Assembly (NCBI GenBank): GCA_002633005.1
Contig: NMRA01000249.1
Coordinates: 437,680 to 501,679 of the forward strand
Direction: 5' to 3'
Length of the DNA stretch: 64,000 bases
Source: Phoronis australis
Taxonomy: Eukaryota > Phoronida > Phoronidae
Every line of letters begins with the position of its first letter. Positions within the stretch are counted from its first letter, which is position 1. Below are positions 46,499 through 59,268 of this stretch, in pieces. Position numbers and translations under genes: made by a program. The notes below the pieces were generated by a model. That model was not told the origin of the DNA. It worked only from the letters and a program-made list of their open reading frames with translations, and did not search any database.

Positions 46499-48534
46499 CC
46501 TATTGTTTTCACCTCTCGGCTGGGAGGTACTCTCAAAACCTAATCCTTTCGTGCATATCCTTGAAACCATTGAGGGAGGTGATTTTTTTCTTTTTTTTTT
46601 GAAGTTAGTAAAAGTCCATTAAGAGGGACATAGTACAACATAATATACAATACTGTCAAAATGAGTACACCTAAAATTATGTATATAATTAAAATACAGC
46701 TGTGTACAGTTGTAGCTGCAAAAATGAACCTTTTGAAGACTTTCTAACTCCTAAGTTGAACTCTTTGATAATAGGGGCTGTGAATTAAGAAAAACAAAGG
46801 GGATACTTATCCCTCATCTAAGTTTGTTGCTGCTACTGTGCCGGCATTCTCTTTCACCAATTCGTCCGTGCTTTACGTTCGTATTTTGCGCTAGGTATGA
46901 AGTGTTCAGAAGGTAAAATCTCGAGTGCAAAGTATATGAGTGCAAAAGATCAAAAAATATCGAAGACAGGAGGTTAATTTGTTTGTTTGCTGTCCTATCC
47001 ATCCCAGGCATTTGAAAATAATCCGTTTTAGTATTTATTGAGAGGCCAAAATGTATTTTTAGCATTTTGTCTCACAATATTTTTATTTGTTGAAATCAAC
47101 GCGCTTTTTAATATGTAGGCCGATTTTTTGCCTACTCTTAGCAGTGCGTTCGGATGATATCTAACATTGCAAAAAGCGTAGGTTGAAAACTGTTTTCAGG
47201 GGGTAATGTAGTAGAATTTCTAAACGCTGGTGGTAAATCACACATTCTATATTCAAGACATTTGAATAACAAACCATTTTCAACACAAGTGATTGTCGTT
47301 TAAAGGCTGGTGGTCTCGGGGACTGATACTTAAATCTAACGATGTCTTGCTCCGTAAAATTTCAAGCTAAAAATACGAGCGTAAAAGTGCAAGAGTGCAA
47401 CTTTTTCGCAGCTCACATTATCTATAAACCAATATCTCACTGGATATAACAATCAGGATCATAAAAACGGGCGAAGTCTCGGTCGTAATCACAGGCGAAC
47501 GATTACTAACACTTGTAAAACACAAGCGAAGTACTTGCGAGCGAAACTTTCACCCGAACAGCCCAAGATAGAGTTTTATGACACCTTCGTTTGTATCATT
47601 TTCAGTCCACTTTTGAAGTGTGTGTAAAATGGACAGTATGGATGTGAGCGCTTAGTATATAATTAAGTGGCAGAGAGTAACTTCCCTGCCGTTCAGTCAA
47701 TTACATGGTCGTGCTATTAGCACCATCCATGAGACATCATAAACTACACGTACGTGTATATGGTACAAGCAACAAATTACCTAACACCATCGCTAGAATT
47801 GTTTATGGCACATTTACACTGAACATTTGAGGTAAAGACCTTGCAGATAATCAACTGTACATGTACATGTATGTATGGTAGGGAGTCACCGTAGTTTCAG
47901 TGGACAATCACCGACTTTGTTTGCTCCATGATCATAGCTTCTATAACATACAGTTTGCATTAGAAATCCTATTTCTGTAAGTTAACTGCAGTAAGACAGG
48001 CATGAAGAAAACGATTTAGTGAGCAAAGCCTTCCCTCATAGTGACATTTTCTGCAATTGTGCCCAATAAATTGGCAAGAAGGTATTGCTTTTACTGCGTC
48101 GTCCTGTAACATTGTGACTTCTTCCACTGGAAAGGGAATTTAGCCGGATAGGGTGCCCCGTGGTAAGCAATTATGTCTTTGCGGGTCACCCCGTATACCT
48201 TTTCTAAGGAGTACGTTGCGCCTAAAACTACATGCATATCAGTGTTCGAACTTTGGAGAGATAAACAGGTACTTCAATACACTTCAGTAGTGCACCTTAG
48301 GAAGGAACGAGTTTACAACGTCACGGATTTATTAAAATATTGCTAATTCAAGGATACTTGTACTTTAGTCCCGGTGACAAAATGTTGAGGATTTTTATAA
48401 CACAAACAAGTATCAGAATCGATCTGATTACTGGTGAGATGAATTTGATCGAAGTTCACATTGTATCATCAGCTTTTAAAATGCCGATAAAGTTCATAAA
48501 CTTCACTATTGGGGACAAATAAAACAACAAGATT

Positions 48535-48541
48535 AATATAT

Positions 48542-48576
<35 letters not shown>

Positions 48577-48586
48577 TATATATATT
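48535..48586. repeat. (TACATA)n / (TA)n microsatellite
   Basis: About six TACATA hexamers embedded between TATATA runs. Confidence 0.9.
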
Positions 48587-48715
48587 TGGTTGCATTGGGA
48601 ATTTCAGGGTCACAGCTCTACAAATGAAGAAGGAACCAGACGGGTTCCTTAATTACAAGAGATAACACCCACATTTACTATACCCAATGTGTAATTGAGT
48701 ATCGGATAGTAAGTG

Positions 48716-48895
48716 GCACAGGTTAGCATAGTACCGAATGGGTACATGATACCAAATGGGTATTGGCCGATTGCCAACCAAGTGGGTAGAGCAAAACGGT
48801 AAATTCAATAACAAGTACCAAATAAGTACAAACTGCCAAATGAGCAAATATCATATAAAGTACCAAGTGGGTACACCAAACAGCAAACTGGGCTA
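48716..48895. repeat. Degenerate short tandem motif (TACCAAATGGGTA-like)
   Basis: Variants such as TACCGAATGGGTA, TACCAAATGGGTA, CCAACCAAGTGGGTA, TACCAAATAAGTA and TACCAAGTGGGTA recur about every 15-45 bp. The motif is itself close to palindromic in its GTACC/GGTAC ends. It accounts for the repetitive leucine/tyrosine-rich open frames on the other strand. Confidence 0.6.
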
Positions 48896-51800
48896 TAACA
48901 ACCTGCAAAGCAGGTTTCGGACAAGCTGAGTGAGCAGACCAGCCGGAATGATAAAAAGGCATTGTAAGGAACGGGGTGTTGTGGCTCAGTATGTGCTGAG
49001 AGCTGGGACCGGGGTGGACAGAGGCAAGCTGCAGTGATGGACGCTCGAGAAAAGGTCTGGGCGCTAGCCAATGACGTCTTTTCTTGCTTGACAGCAACAC
49101 GCTCCGGGCTTGAAGGAGATACATGTACCAGCAGTGACTGCAATAACATTAATAACCAACACCAGATATTGTTCGACAAAAGGTAGGGAGGGTGGGAAAG
49201 GTATAAATCAGTTGAATTGAGATTTTGTGGAACCCAGGCTAGGGAGGGTGGGAGAGGTATCAAATTGTCAAATTGGGAAAACTTACGAGTGAATGTACTG
49301 TTGCTTGAGGCTGGGCCAACAGGAAGTTGGAGAGAAAGAACAAACAGCGCTACCATCGGACTAGGTAGGAACTAACTAGGATTTGGATGAAGAGTTGTAG
49401 AATGTTATTTGCCCAAATAATAGGATTTATCTCAGAGTGCCATAAATCTCGTTATTACACGTAAATTGTTCGCCAAGAAAAACGAACTTGAAGGACACTG
49501 GCGGAGCGACATTTTGCAAACTCAATTGAAATTGTGGTAATGCGACAAAGGCAACTACTCTATAAACGAGAGCTCTCACGACACAAAGATGTAGATGACA
49601 AGGGACGTCGTTGGTCAAGACATCACCGGTGACATTGTCGACGACACTGACAATGCCACTACTGAAAAACACTGTCCATTACTGATGACAACGCATACTC
49701 ACGCACAAGAATGACGAAGCCGCACTACGACGTCGCTGATATGGAAGTACTTTCGTGTCAAACCGGCATGAATGAAAACAACTTAGCCAAGGACGGTCAC
49801 TGTGAAGATGTCAAAATCATCATTATCATTATCATCATGAAGTTAATGGAACATGGCCGCCGACACTTTCAATATTACGCGCAGTGTCACCAGCAACATG
49901 CACAGGTTAAAGCGGCATTAGTGACTTAAATGAATTCTTGATTTTGCCAGCAAGTACGGGTTTAATGCTACTTAAAGTGCTATAAATGATCACGGTTAAC
50001 TTGTTGACTTCAAAAAAACATTAACAAGTGATAATAGTTGCGTTCACAATTACAGGTTGAGTAAATTGATTTTGTGTTGACAAGCTTATATTTACATCAA
50101 GACAAAATTATAGAGCATAAACATTTACCAACTCCACACTGTGTATTTTATTCTTTTGAGGTCGCAATTCAGTCTAATTAGATGCTGCTGTCCTTGTGAA
50201 TGTGTAACAGTTCAACTGAAGGCAGCCGACTGACCGTCCATTTGTTTCTCAGAGGAGTTTCCAGTATCTTCCAGACTTATTAATATATTTAGAAATTTTG
50301 AAAAAAAAATTAAATACACAATTAAACATAAGCGTTTTATTTTTCAAATTTGTCAACGACGCACATTCGTTCTTACGTATATGGTAACTACCTCTGTTCT
50401 TGCCCATTACGTCCATTTTGACCCATTACGTCAATGAGTGATTTTCGAAATAGCCGCACCCTAGTGAAACCCACTTACTCGCCAGACGGCGATAAGGTTA
50501 GAGTTTAGTAGTTGTCTCGCGGCTAGAAAAATTTAGCCAGAATCACGTGTTCTCGATTAAAATACACGGCAATATCTCACGTATTCTTGCGAAGTCTTGT
50601 TTTTTAGCAATGTCCAAGCGTAGGTCCTACCGATACTGAACTCTTCCCTCGTCTTCGGTAAACAAGCGTTCAGCGCCACCTACATGTCTAGTATGCCGGC
50701 AAACTTCCACTGCTGTGTGTTGGGATGCATCAATGCCTTATAGCAAACAGGCAAACCTTTTGGAATATCGATTGATGAACAAGAACATCATGTTGCCTAC
50801 AAATCCAGTGACTACGGCGGATGAAGCGAGACTGAGAAATTCCAACCCAGCCAGTGTCGAAAATTAAAATAAATTGGTGATCTTAAAAAATGAGAGGGGT
50901 TGACAGTGGTATTTACTTCCCCTGCTTTTAAAGTAACGAACTACTATGTACAGTACTAATTTAATTTCTGTCCACCAAATCTTAGTAGAGACCTAACGGA
51001 AATCAATTTTGTGTTTTTATTACTCTGGAGATTGTCAACATGAAAAGTCTCTTAATTTGACCTATTATGTCCATTCTGGATCATTGTGTCCAGTTTGACC
51101 CATTACAGTATGTCCGCTTTGCTTGTTAGGCCCATGTTTGGTCTTTAAATCACTTTTCATTAATTAAGTCAGTTAGACCCATTAGCTTATTGTTACAAGT
51201 AATTTATATTTTGTCATTGTTAACTTGCAAAGATGCTCAGCTGAAAGTAACACACCAGTCGTGCGAGTAAGTCGCAACATATTTGTTTCTACACGACTTG
51301 GCCGATTCTCGAATTGAAAGTAGACGGTTCAGTTTTACATTGTTTGGGGCAATTACATTTTTTCTAAATGCAGTGTAAAATATCAACGAACTGTGTTCCT
51401 CAACAATTAAAAATTTATTTATCACATTTTTTTTTTCATTTTTACAAAAATCCGACCTTAAGCCCATCGTGAAGGAAAAGCGTGCTGTTTGTGGCTTTCG
51501 ATGTCGGCTAAAACTGATTTCGGTCTATATTTCGATCGTAGAAATTTCATGTAATGTGGTTAAGGCAGATTTGTCCTAAGTTAGTCCGCGGTGTCCAAAA
51601 ACTTAATTTTGAATTTGATTGGATTGCATTCCTGTCGCAGTAGAATAATCCGTGACCTCTTATCGCTGTTTACTGTTGATACGGCATAGCGATGTTTCTA
51701 GGAGGATAATCTTCACTGTAGGCCTAGTTCCTTAATGATAACGCGAAGTGAATCTAGCCTAATTCAGGGAAAATATTTGGCAAGAAAAAAATGGTTTATC

Positions 51801-51938
51801 AAGATAAAATTGTTTAATTGCCTTACTTCATAACTTGATATGCACCTAAATGTTTTCACCCAAACACTTGCCGTAGAAGCACTGGTAAATCTCAAAATAG
51901 TCACAATTTCGACTTGCAATTACTATCTGCTTTTACAG

Positions 51939-51977
51939 AGTTCTCTGCAGACGTGGGGTACAGATGTTGGACAAGTT
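51939..51977 (+). CDS. Possible small exon, maybe upstream of the SLC6 gene
   Basis: A 39-bp segment between CTGCTTTTACAG and GTAAGT, both strong splice signals. In phase 0 it reads SSLQTWGTDVGQV and would join in frame to the SLC6 exon at 55504, which also starts in phase 0. In phase 1 it reads EFSADVGYRCWTS, which would suit an extracellular protein instead. There is no homology support for either reading. Confidence 0.22.
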
Positions 51978-53168
51978 GTAAGTAAACTTAAAAATTTCTG
52001 TTTTTTCTTAATTCTGTGTGGCTTGCACGCGATGTCGGTAATTTTGTTTTTCTCAATATTAGAAAATGTTAAAACCGGCATGCTACACACACATGAAATG
52101 GCTGTGATTACGTATGGACATATGGACTTCAACATTTTAACGATTAACTTATTGTTGCCCAATTTTATTTGCATTCTTCGACTGGAAAAGATGGAGATTT
52201 ATACGCAAAAAAGCCAGTAACATAAAATATACATGTCTGGTCGATTGCGGTATAATGGATCAATTCCATTGACATCAAACTGTGTAATGTTTCTATCACA
52301 TGTACACCTACAAGTAAAAGCGCCTATACCCTGACGTCCATGGTTGGCTAAGGTCTACCTACATGTACATTAAGTCCGATTAATTACTTGCATAATTCCA
52401 GAATGACAGTGATAATTCTATAGCCAATCATAAATCAGGAATAACGGCATTAATTAATTATTTTTAAGGTTACAGAAGACTTGTGACAGCAGTGAACGTC
52501 CGTCACTGTAATAAATACACCCAATCAGCAGCAAGAAATTAATAATGGCAGAAATATATTTGTATTGCTTTTATAACTATATACGGCTGTCATTATACCT
52601 GGGTTCTGATTGCCTGATTCACCACTGCCATATGTAATGATTACTGTTATAATTAATTACCAGCTTTATTATTGCTTGCTTCTGACGTGCTTGGCCAACG
52701 ATAGACGTACCTGTCTCGCAAGAGACAAACTCGCGCTTTCCAGCAGTGCCTCGTTGTCAAACAACAACCGTGTGATTGCCGAACGCCTATCATACGTTCA
52801 ATAATGTACAATTGCAGGTCTCTAGGGACGTAAATATTATCTGGGAGTATAAGCTAGTTTGACTGACTTCCTCCAAAATATTGCTGATCGCGGGTCCAAA
52901 TTTCAAATTCCTACCTCTCTCCACGAACAGTTCTCCCGCAGTCGTCACCAAGTTTTATCTAACTTCAAGGAATCACTAATTCCTTGGAGGGTTTTCCGAA
53001 CGTCTAGACTGTTTCTAAATTCACTGAAGCATGAGCAATGACTTAAAAGGTTAGCTTTTAAGTGTAAAAACCGTGAATGAGTCAGTCGATATTCACTGAT
53101 GCATCATGAACGTGTAAATTAGAAACTGCGCACTCTTACAACCGTGACACTTTAGGCTCTCACACTTC

Positions 53169-54855
53169 TTAAAGGAGAATGCCACCCGATTTAATTAGTC
53201 TTTTTTGCCGTCGTAATCGGTCTATATCCACATCGCCTCGCATACGGTCGACCTTACCTTGCCAAGAGATGTCGCGTTAACCTGTGAGGAAGGTGAGAAA
53301 CGACGCTAGCGACGTCAGTGGTTCATATGCAGAATGAATGCCGCTATGTTTCGGTGCATCGTTCCCGCTTGTCTGAACTAAGCAGCTGCGAGGAAAGCGG
53401 GTATATCGTTTTTTTTTTACTTCCTCGAGAGTCCGAAATGCTTAGAAAGTGGCTCATGGTAGTGAAGAATGAAATGTACGCTTTAAATAGCAAGTATGAG
53501 TCCGTGAAACATCTCCGTGTCTGTGGCCTGCAGACGTCGACAGTGCCTGACGAATGCCGGCTTACCAAATAATTCCATACGTTCCGTTGTCTGAGCTTGT
53601 TCACGACGCCTCTCTAGTATTTCTTCATCACTGTATTCCTGTTCGAATTGATAGCCTGTAAAACTTAACGTTCCACCCCCGAAGTCGGGACTGATGAGCT
53701 CTAGCTCGTCCTAAGTCGGGATTGCGACGGTTGCCATGTTGGCGTTTATTGTTGAGCGTTCTGTTTCAAAATGAATTATTCTCACCCTAACCAATACTTA
53801 TATAAAACTGAAACAAAGTCTGTCTCATTAGATGCAATTTGTAATGACTTTGGAGTGTTCGTGTGTGCAAATGATTTGAGAAGCCAGCAATGAATAAATC
53901 ACTGCGTTACCGGCTTTATGTGCAATAAAACTAATTGACGGGACACCGAGGCCGTGTGAGCTCATGCTAATTTAGAGTTTGCTGGCAGAAACTGTCGTGA
54001 AACAACTCGATTTCCATCCCACGGCCAGGTGTTGGGGGAATCTTTATTTACATTTACATTACCCAAATAATGATTGTCAATGTACAACTTCGGCCCTGAC
54101 GGTGCTGTGGCCAAAGCGGAACCGGCTGAATTCGCGGCCCGCCCGACGAGTAAGTAGTTTCGTTGCTAATTCACCAACATAATCACGTGCACATTACTTT
54201 GGCTCACTAGTATAGTATTTTCTTGACTGGAAGTTTTGTTTCCACTGAACTTTGGCTGGTTTATGTTCGTGATGTCTGATCAGTATCCGAGCCACTGGCC
54301 AGGATAACGAGTCAGTCCGGCTGACCGCGACGGGCCTGATCGGGCTCCGAGCCACTGGCCGGATAACAAGCATTTTGTGTTTAGAACTCAAAAAATCACA
54401 AGTCTAAACAACACAGATCTAGGTTCTCCTGTCTGTATCTCACGGAAAATACTTCGAAATTATCTCCGAAGAGACCCCCAAACTCCTGCTACGGACCTTA
54501 TTGGCCTGCCGAACTTTGTAAGCTTCGGTGTGTCCAAATACCAATAAATCCGTAACAGCGAAATAAAACAACACGTTTTTATAAGAGCTCGGTGTATTTT
54601 TTACGGTTTTACATCGAAGTTTAATGATTTATTGGTGTTAAACGATGACTTCAAGCGATAAGCCGACTCCAGTAACCCGTGTTGTGAACTGCTGAATAGA
54701 CTACGTGTGAAACCGATGACGTCATTGGATAATTTCAACACCTCCGTCTGCCGTCAGGTGCCAGGTAACGCAACCGTACGTGTCGTTATGGAGTAGAACT
54801 ACTCGATCTAAATTGATACAAGATAGGTTGTTTTTTGGGTGGCACGCTCCTTTAA
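53169..54855. mobile_element. Kolobok-type DNA transposon derivative with TTAA flanks
   Basis: Inverted ends AGGAGAATGCCACCC (53173 onward) and GGGTGGCACGCTCCT (to 54851) are each bordered by TTAA (53169-53172 and 54852-54855), the tetranucleotide target duplication of Kolobok and piggyBac elements. The 1.68-kb interior carries a broken THAP-type zinc finger at about 53334-53572. Kolobok transposases characteristically have a THAP domain, piggyBac transposases do not, so Kolobok fits better. The catalytic transposase core was not recognised, so this is a non-autonomous or internally deleted copy. A direct repeat near 54288 and 54348 (CTCCGAGCCACTGGCC) is also inside. Confidence 0.75.
53334..53572 (+). 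pseudogene. Broken THAP zinc-finger relic
   Basis: The reading MNAAMFRCIVPACLN holds the first zinc-binding pair (C-x4-C). After a stop, AAARKAGISFFFYF follows in the position where THAP domains have a G-x-S/F-x-x-FP stretch. A frameshift then leads into LPRESEMLRKWLMVVKNE and VKHLRVCGLQTSTVPDE. There the Lys-Trp of the conserved W and the third zinc ligand (Cys) are kept, but the His of the final C-x2-H is replaced (CGLQ). It is a dead DNA-binding domain, presumably of the surrounding Kolobok-type transposase. Confidence 0.6.
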
Positions 54856-55503
54856 GCTAACGGGACTCAAAACAAGCCTCTTAAGTTAAACGCAGGTTGT
54901 CAAATTGAAAAACTTTTTCAGATCCATTGTTCGCATTATTAGTGCTTTCTGTTAATAAAGCTGTGACGTGCATTCGGAAAACGTCAATTTCGGGATCAAA
55001 AGTTAAATTCGTATACCCTGGAGTGTAAAAATACTGTAACCTGAGCGCAAATTGAAGCAAAGGGACTCAGTACGTGAAATTGCAAATGTCTGATTGTCCC
55101 CACGGGTATGTAGGAGCATTTATTTTAGTTCTGGCTTCATGCTCATTTCCTAGGAAACTGAAAAGAGCTTTAGGATTCTACATGTTTTTCCAAATGTTCG
55201 TCCTTGGCGTAATTAAATGTGGGTTTGTGCAGAAAATTCGGGTATGGAACTTCAAACAATTCCCATATGGCCAATCGTGAGAGTTTGGGAGAAGGGTCTT
55301 TCTGCAGTGTCACCTGTTTTCTACGTGGACCATACACCCATGCATACAAGGAAAAGGAACATGTCAATTATAAGTAGCGCAATGCATTCTAGTTCAGTCG
55401 CTGATTGTTCGGCTCCTTGAAGCTCAATCTCAATTGAACACAAGTGTGGACACAATAGAAGTCTAGTCTTGAAATTGTAGGACAATCATGAGGTGTTTTT
55501 CAG

Positions 55504-55684
55504 AATCTCGGTTACGTGAGCGGAGATGACAGCGGTGGTAGCAAGGTTAACTTTGACGAGGATGAAAACAAAGACAGAGGGAACTGGTCGGGCAAGCTCG
55601 ACTTTATCATGGCCTGTCTCAGCTGCGCTGTAGGACTTGGCAACGTCTGGCGCTTCCCCTATCTAGCGTACAAAAATGGAGGAG
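55504..55684 (+). CDS. SLC6 neurotransmitter/glycine transporter-like exon (N-terminus end, TM1)
   Basis: A 181-bp exon after GTGTTTTTCAG, phase 0 in and phase 1 out, donor GTACAA. An acidic cytoplasmic N-terminal piece ([32 protein letters not shown]) leads into TM1 with [20 protein letters not shown]. That is the signature of sodium/chloride-coupled SLC6 transporters: the unwound GLGN segment contributes backbone and Asn contacts to Na+ and substrate, and the preceding Gly-Asn region suits small amino-acid substrates. The family moves glycine, proline, GABA, monoamines or other amino acids across the plasma membrane with Na+ and Cl-. The start codon is in an upstream exon I could not locate. 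Confidence 0.93.
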
Positions 55685-56575
55685 GTACAAACAATTCCAA
55701 CTATTTTACAATGAGTAGGCCTAAGTGATTCAATCCTTGGATTTATACCCAGGTCCTCCACTCAAGTGTGCACCCGGCCAATAATAAAGGTAATAGCTTC
55801 GAATCAAAGAACTTGTGACCAGCACTTGAATTCGTTTATACTCATTCCAATTCACTTTGTTGGCACACCACATCACCTAATGTATATTACGCAATCGTAT
55901 GTATGTCGGGCTCCCGCATGTAGGTTAGGTAAAGTGTATCAATACCAAAGTAAGGCTGCTGCGCGTAGGTTCCGAAAAGGTTTCACAACAATAGGACTTT
56001 TATTGAAATTTGCTCTCAAAAAGTATTGGATTTAATCACAGATCCTAGACAACAACAGATTCGCAATTCCGATGAATCCCAAGCGAGGTATATCTTAATC
56101 GTGTGCGAGTCTCAGTTTCTGTTTAGTGTGTAGTTCGGATTGGAAATTCTGAGGGCATCTACTGTATTACGTAACAATATAAAAGAAAACATTTTAGTAT
56201 TGAATTGCCATTCAACGTCTTCCTTCAGTAGAACTCTTGACGTCGTGAATAATTTTGATAATACTTCACAAAGTGTAATTCCAAAATTCAAACCTTATCA
56301 ACACAAACCAGCGAGCTGACGTACACACCGGAAGTAAAACAGGCTACCTGTGGAGGCTTCCGCGGTGGATAAAAGCGTTGCTGCTTGTGCGCAAGATATC
56401 TGATCTCGAGCATTGACACTTGTCAGTCCATGTGATTTAATGTATGCTTTGGGCCAGTTTCACTATGTAGAAAGGTTCATCCAAGTTACGACAGTTTAGT
56501 GAAACAGGTTTATATGGAGATGAGTATGAGACAATTGGTGTCCCACTTTTAATATGATAATAATGATTTTGACAG

Positions 56576-56707
56576 GTGCCTTCTTCATTCCCTACGTCAT
56601 CATGATGGTATTTGTGGGTCTGCCAGTCTTTTTCCTGGAACTTTCTGTCGGTCAATTTGCCAGTAGCGGACCGTTGACGTGCTTTAGGTATTCGCCCATA
56701 TTTTCAG
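56576..56707 (+). CDS. SLC6 transporter exon (TM2)
   Basis: A 132-bp phase 1-1 exon after GATTTTGACAG, donor GTACGA. It reads [20 protein letters not shown], then [20 protein letters not shown] and PIFS. GAFxIPY, LPxFFLELxxGQF and GPLT are standard TM2 to intracellular-loop-1 sequence in this family. GPLTC with RYSPIF is closest, in my memory, to the glycine/proline-type invertebrate members. It joins the previous exon in frame at the triple glycine. Confidence 0.93.
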
Positions 56708-59268
56708 GTACGATATGCGCATATGTAAGTCAATATAGTCTAGTAGCAGCCATTCATAGGCTCCCCATAGGGGACCTAGAAATTCATGGTTGTGCAAGGC
56801 TGTTTATTGTTTCATGCTGAGCTGGCCCCCCTGAAGCTTGGTTGTAATCTTGACAAACATGAGCATTTTTCAATAAGCAAATTAAGGAAGTCATTATACA
56901 TATATCTGAAGAATTTTCACACTTAGTGCTGTGATAGGTTGTCCCGATTATACGTGATATGTTCCGCCCAATAAATGCTCAAAAGTAGGTAATTAACATA
57001 TCACTAGATAGTGTTTCCGGGTGTTCTAATTTGACAGCTGATGGACTGATCACGTTCGTGGTTGGTGTTTTTGATATGAAATTGGTGATTTTAAGCACTT
57101 AATTGAAATCAGTTTACTGGCTGTTTCATGCAAATAATGGCCACCATTATCTAAAATTCTGTGTCTGTTGGTAAGTGCCTTACGGGACTTTTCATGTTGA
57201 TCGTCTTGATATCTGCAGCCAATTTTCATTGGTCAATGAACTTTTAAGTCATCAAAATAACATCAGTTTGCAGGTCATTTACACCATTAATTACAAGTCG
57301 CCATCATTTATTTCGAATGTTCCCCTTTATAGGTGTAGATAAACACTAAACACAAGGCATCCACGATTCTTGTTATTCATCTTGTTTTCCAAAAAGGACT
57401 GTTATCATCTAATAACTTAGTATGGTGTAATCAAGGGATGAAAACGCTGTCTATGCAAGGCCGTCTTAGTTCCAGTTACGGTCTCAGATCTAACGATAAA
57501 CCTGGTTTAATATCTTAATACAAGTTTAAGGAAAAGAGATCTCTTTGATGAATTAAAATCCGCTTTGACAAGGTTTAAACGAGGTTTTACTAGACGGCTG
57601 GTCAAAATGTTAAACGAAGATTTGGAAAGCAAATTGTCTTTAAACCAGAATTAAGTCCAGTTGAAACCAGGTTCAACTGCACATGTTTACTTTTGCGTAG
57701 ACGGATGTTGCATAACTGAAAGTGGTTCCTTTGGGAGAAAACGTAAGCGTGGTTTTAAATGTGCCTGGTTTTTATCAGTTGTTGACTTTGAGAATCTTTT
57801 AAGCAAGTTGTTAAACTTTATTATGGTTGATGATGTAATCATGACGGTAAAGCTGTGTCTGAATATCTCGGTGCATCATCTTATTGACTTCATTGAAAGT
57901 ACGATAATTCCCCATACTAGAGCACACTTGTGAATATGATTTCAGATTTTGTCTCAGATGATACAGTCATGCCAAAATAATTCATCAAGAGTAAGGAAAC
58001 GAATGAGATGAACTAACCAACCCTTGATGGTAACAGTTTTCATGAATTAGGCAAATCCATGACATAATGACCTGCAAACTGATTTAGTCGCTATCTTCAA
58101 TGGTCGCAGAAACATAGGCGCAAATATCAAAATAATGTTAATAAGGAACTTTAAATAATGGCGTCCTTTTTCCATAAATTATGACAATTTATCATCCACC
58201 AACCTGCAAACTTATTTCGGTAAATTGATTGTTTACTGATACACGGGCTCAAATACCCCTTGTTTGTGATACCGCAGCTAAGAAGCAAAAGAACAATTTT
58301 AAACAATGGCCGTCTCAGTTTGCATAATCTATGCAAATTTCTGATGTATCAGCCTTCAATGTAGCTCAATTAAATTCACAATCCACATAACAGGCATGCA
58401 GATATAATTATGCTTTACCCTGCCTGATGCAACAGATATAAGCACTAGAAGAACTTTCATTAATGGTTGTCTTAGTTTGTAAACATTTATGCAAATTCTG
58501 CACGTACTCACCTCCGAAGTACATGTACCTTCATTGGATTCACTGGCAATTGAAACGTGAATGAAAACATCAAAAATAACCCAAGTGCATTGCTTGGTAA
58601 GGAAGCAAAAATATAATTTCGCATAATGGAGTATAATTTAAAACAATGTGCAAGGTTCTCGAGATAAAAACCCAGTTAAAGCTCTTCAGGAGGGAGGGCA
58701 CTTAGGCAAAACAACCAAAATCCTCATGCTACCAAGAATTTCTATGTATCTACAAGTATATCTGGCTACTGGACTAATACTTGCAGTTTTACATGTACGT
58801 ATACATCGAGTCTTACCTTATCGTTGTAAGGGGTATAGTTGGGGAAATTGTTTTTGCATGCACCGCCTCCGTTTCTAAGTACGTGAAAGTAGCTACATTC
58901 AATAAAACTGGACATAGACCGTCACTAAAACTTTAAAATCTTGATTTCTATACCAAATCCATTTGCATTTACTTGAAACTTTAACAGACCACAGGAAAAT
59001 AGTTTTTTCATCCCGACCGGGTAGACGTTCACTCGAATACATCAACTACACCGAGCTTAGACAAGCAGAAGTCACGTACAAGCCCTACAAGAAAATCAGA
59101 CCAATTACCTGAATAAAATCCCCGTTAGCATTGTCATATAACCGAAGAGGGCATTATGCAAATGTAATACATGTAACGGTTTGCCAAAACCCTTGCCAGG
59201 TGTGCGCTTTGCAAAACGATCACGTTCCAATCGTTTCATGTAAAGCACCTCAATGTACTTTGTTGCAG
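56708..59268 (+). other. SLC6 intron
   Basis: A 2.6-kb intron between the TM2 and TM3 exons. It contains the low-copy tandem repeat described at 58030-58650 and no other feature I can support. A 90-residue open frame at 57661-57933 looks random. Confidence 0.6.
58030..58650. repeat. ~155-bp low-copy tandem repeat in SLC6 intron
   Basis: Landmarks recur at about 58148, 58299, 58456 and weakly 58626: TTTAAATAATGGCGTC, TTTAAACAATGGCCGTCTCAG, TTCATTAATGGTTGTCTTAG, TTTAAAACAATG. A second landmark, ATNATGCAAATTTCTG-like, follows each by 20-30 bp. Three to four degenerate copies. Confidence 0.55.

Larger units (their letters stand above)
46499..51938. other. Long stretch without recognised genes
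   Basis: Two overlapping minus-strand open frames at 48723-49356 (183 and 133 residues, different frames) fall on repetitive sequence and match nothing I know, so I do not call them genes. At 50693-50780 the plus strand reads MPANFHCCVLGCINAL, a stop, then QTGKPFGIS, which could be the start of a decayed THAP-type zinc finger. A pair of direct repeats containing TAGGGAGGGTGGGA lies at about 49182 and 49239. Confidence 0.35.

Noticed and set aside
48723-49356. Two overlapping minus-strand open frames of 183 and 133 residues
   Set aside because: They occupy the same DNA in different frames over a repetitive TACCAAATGGGTA-like stretch; no domain, no splice logic, repetitive composition. Likely chance.
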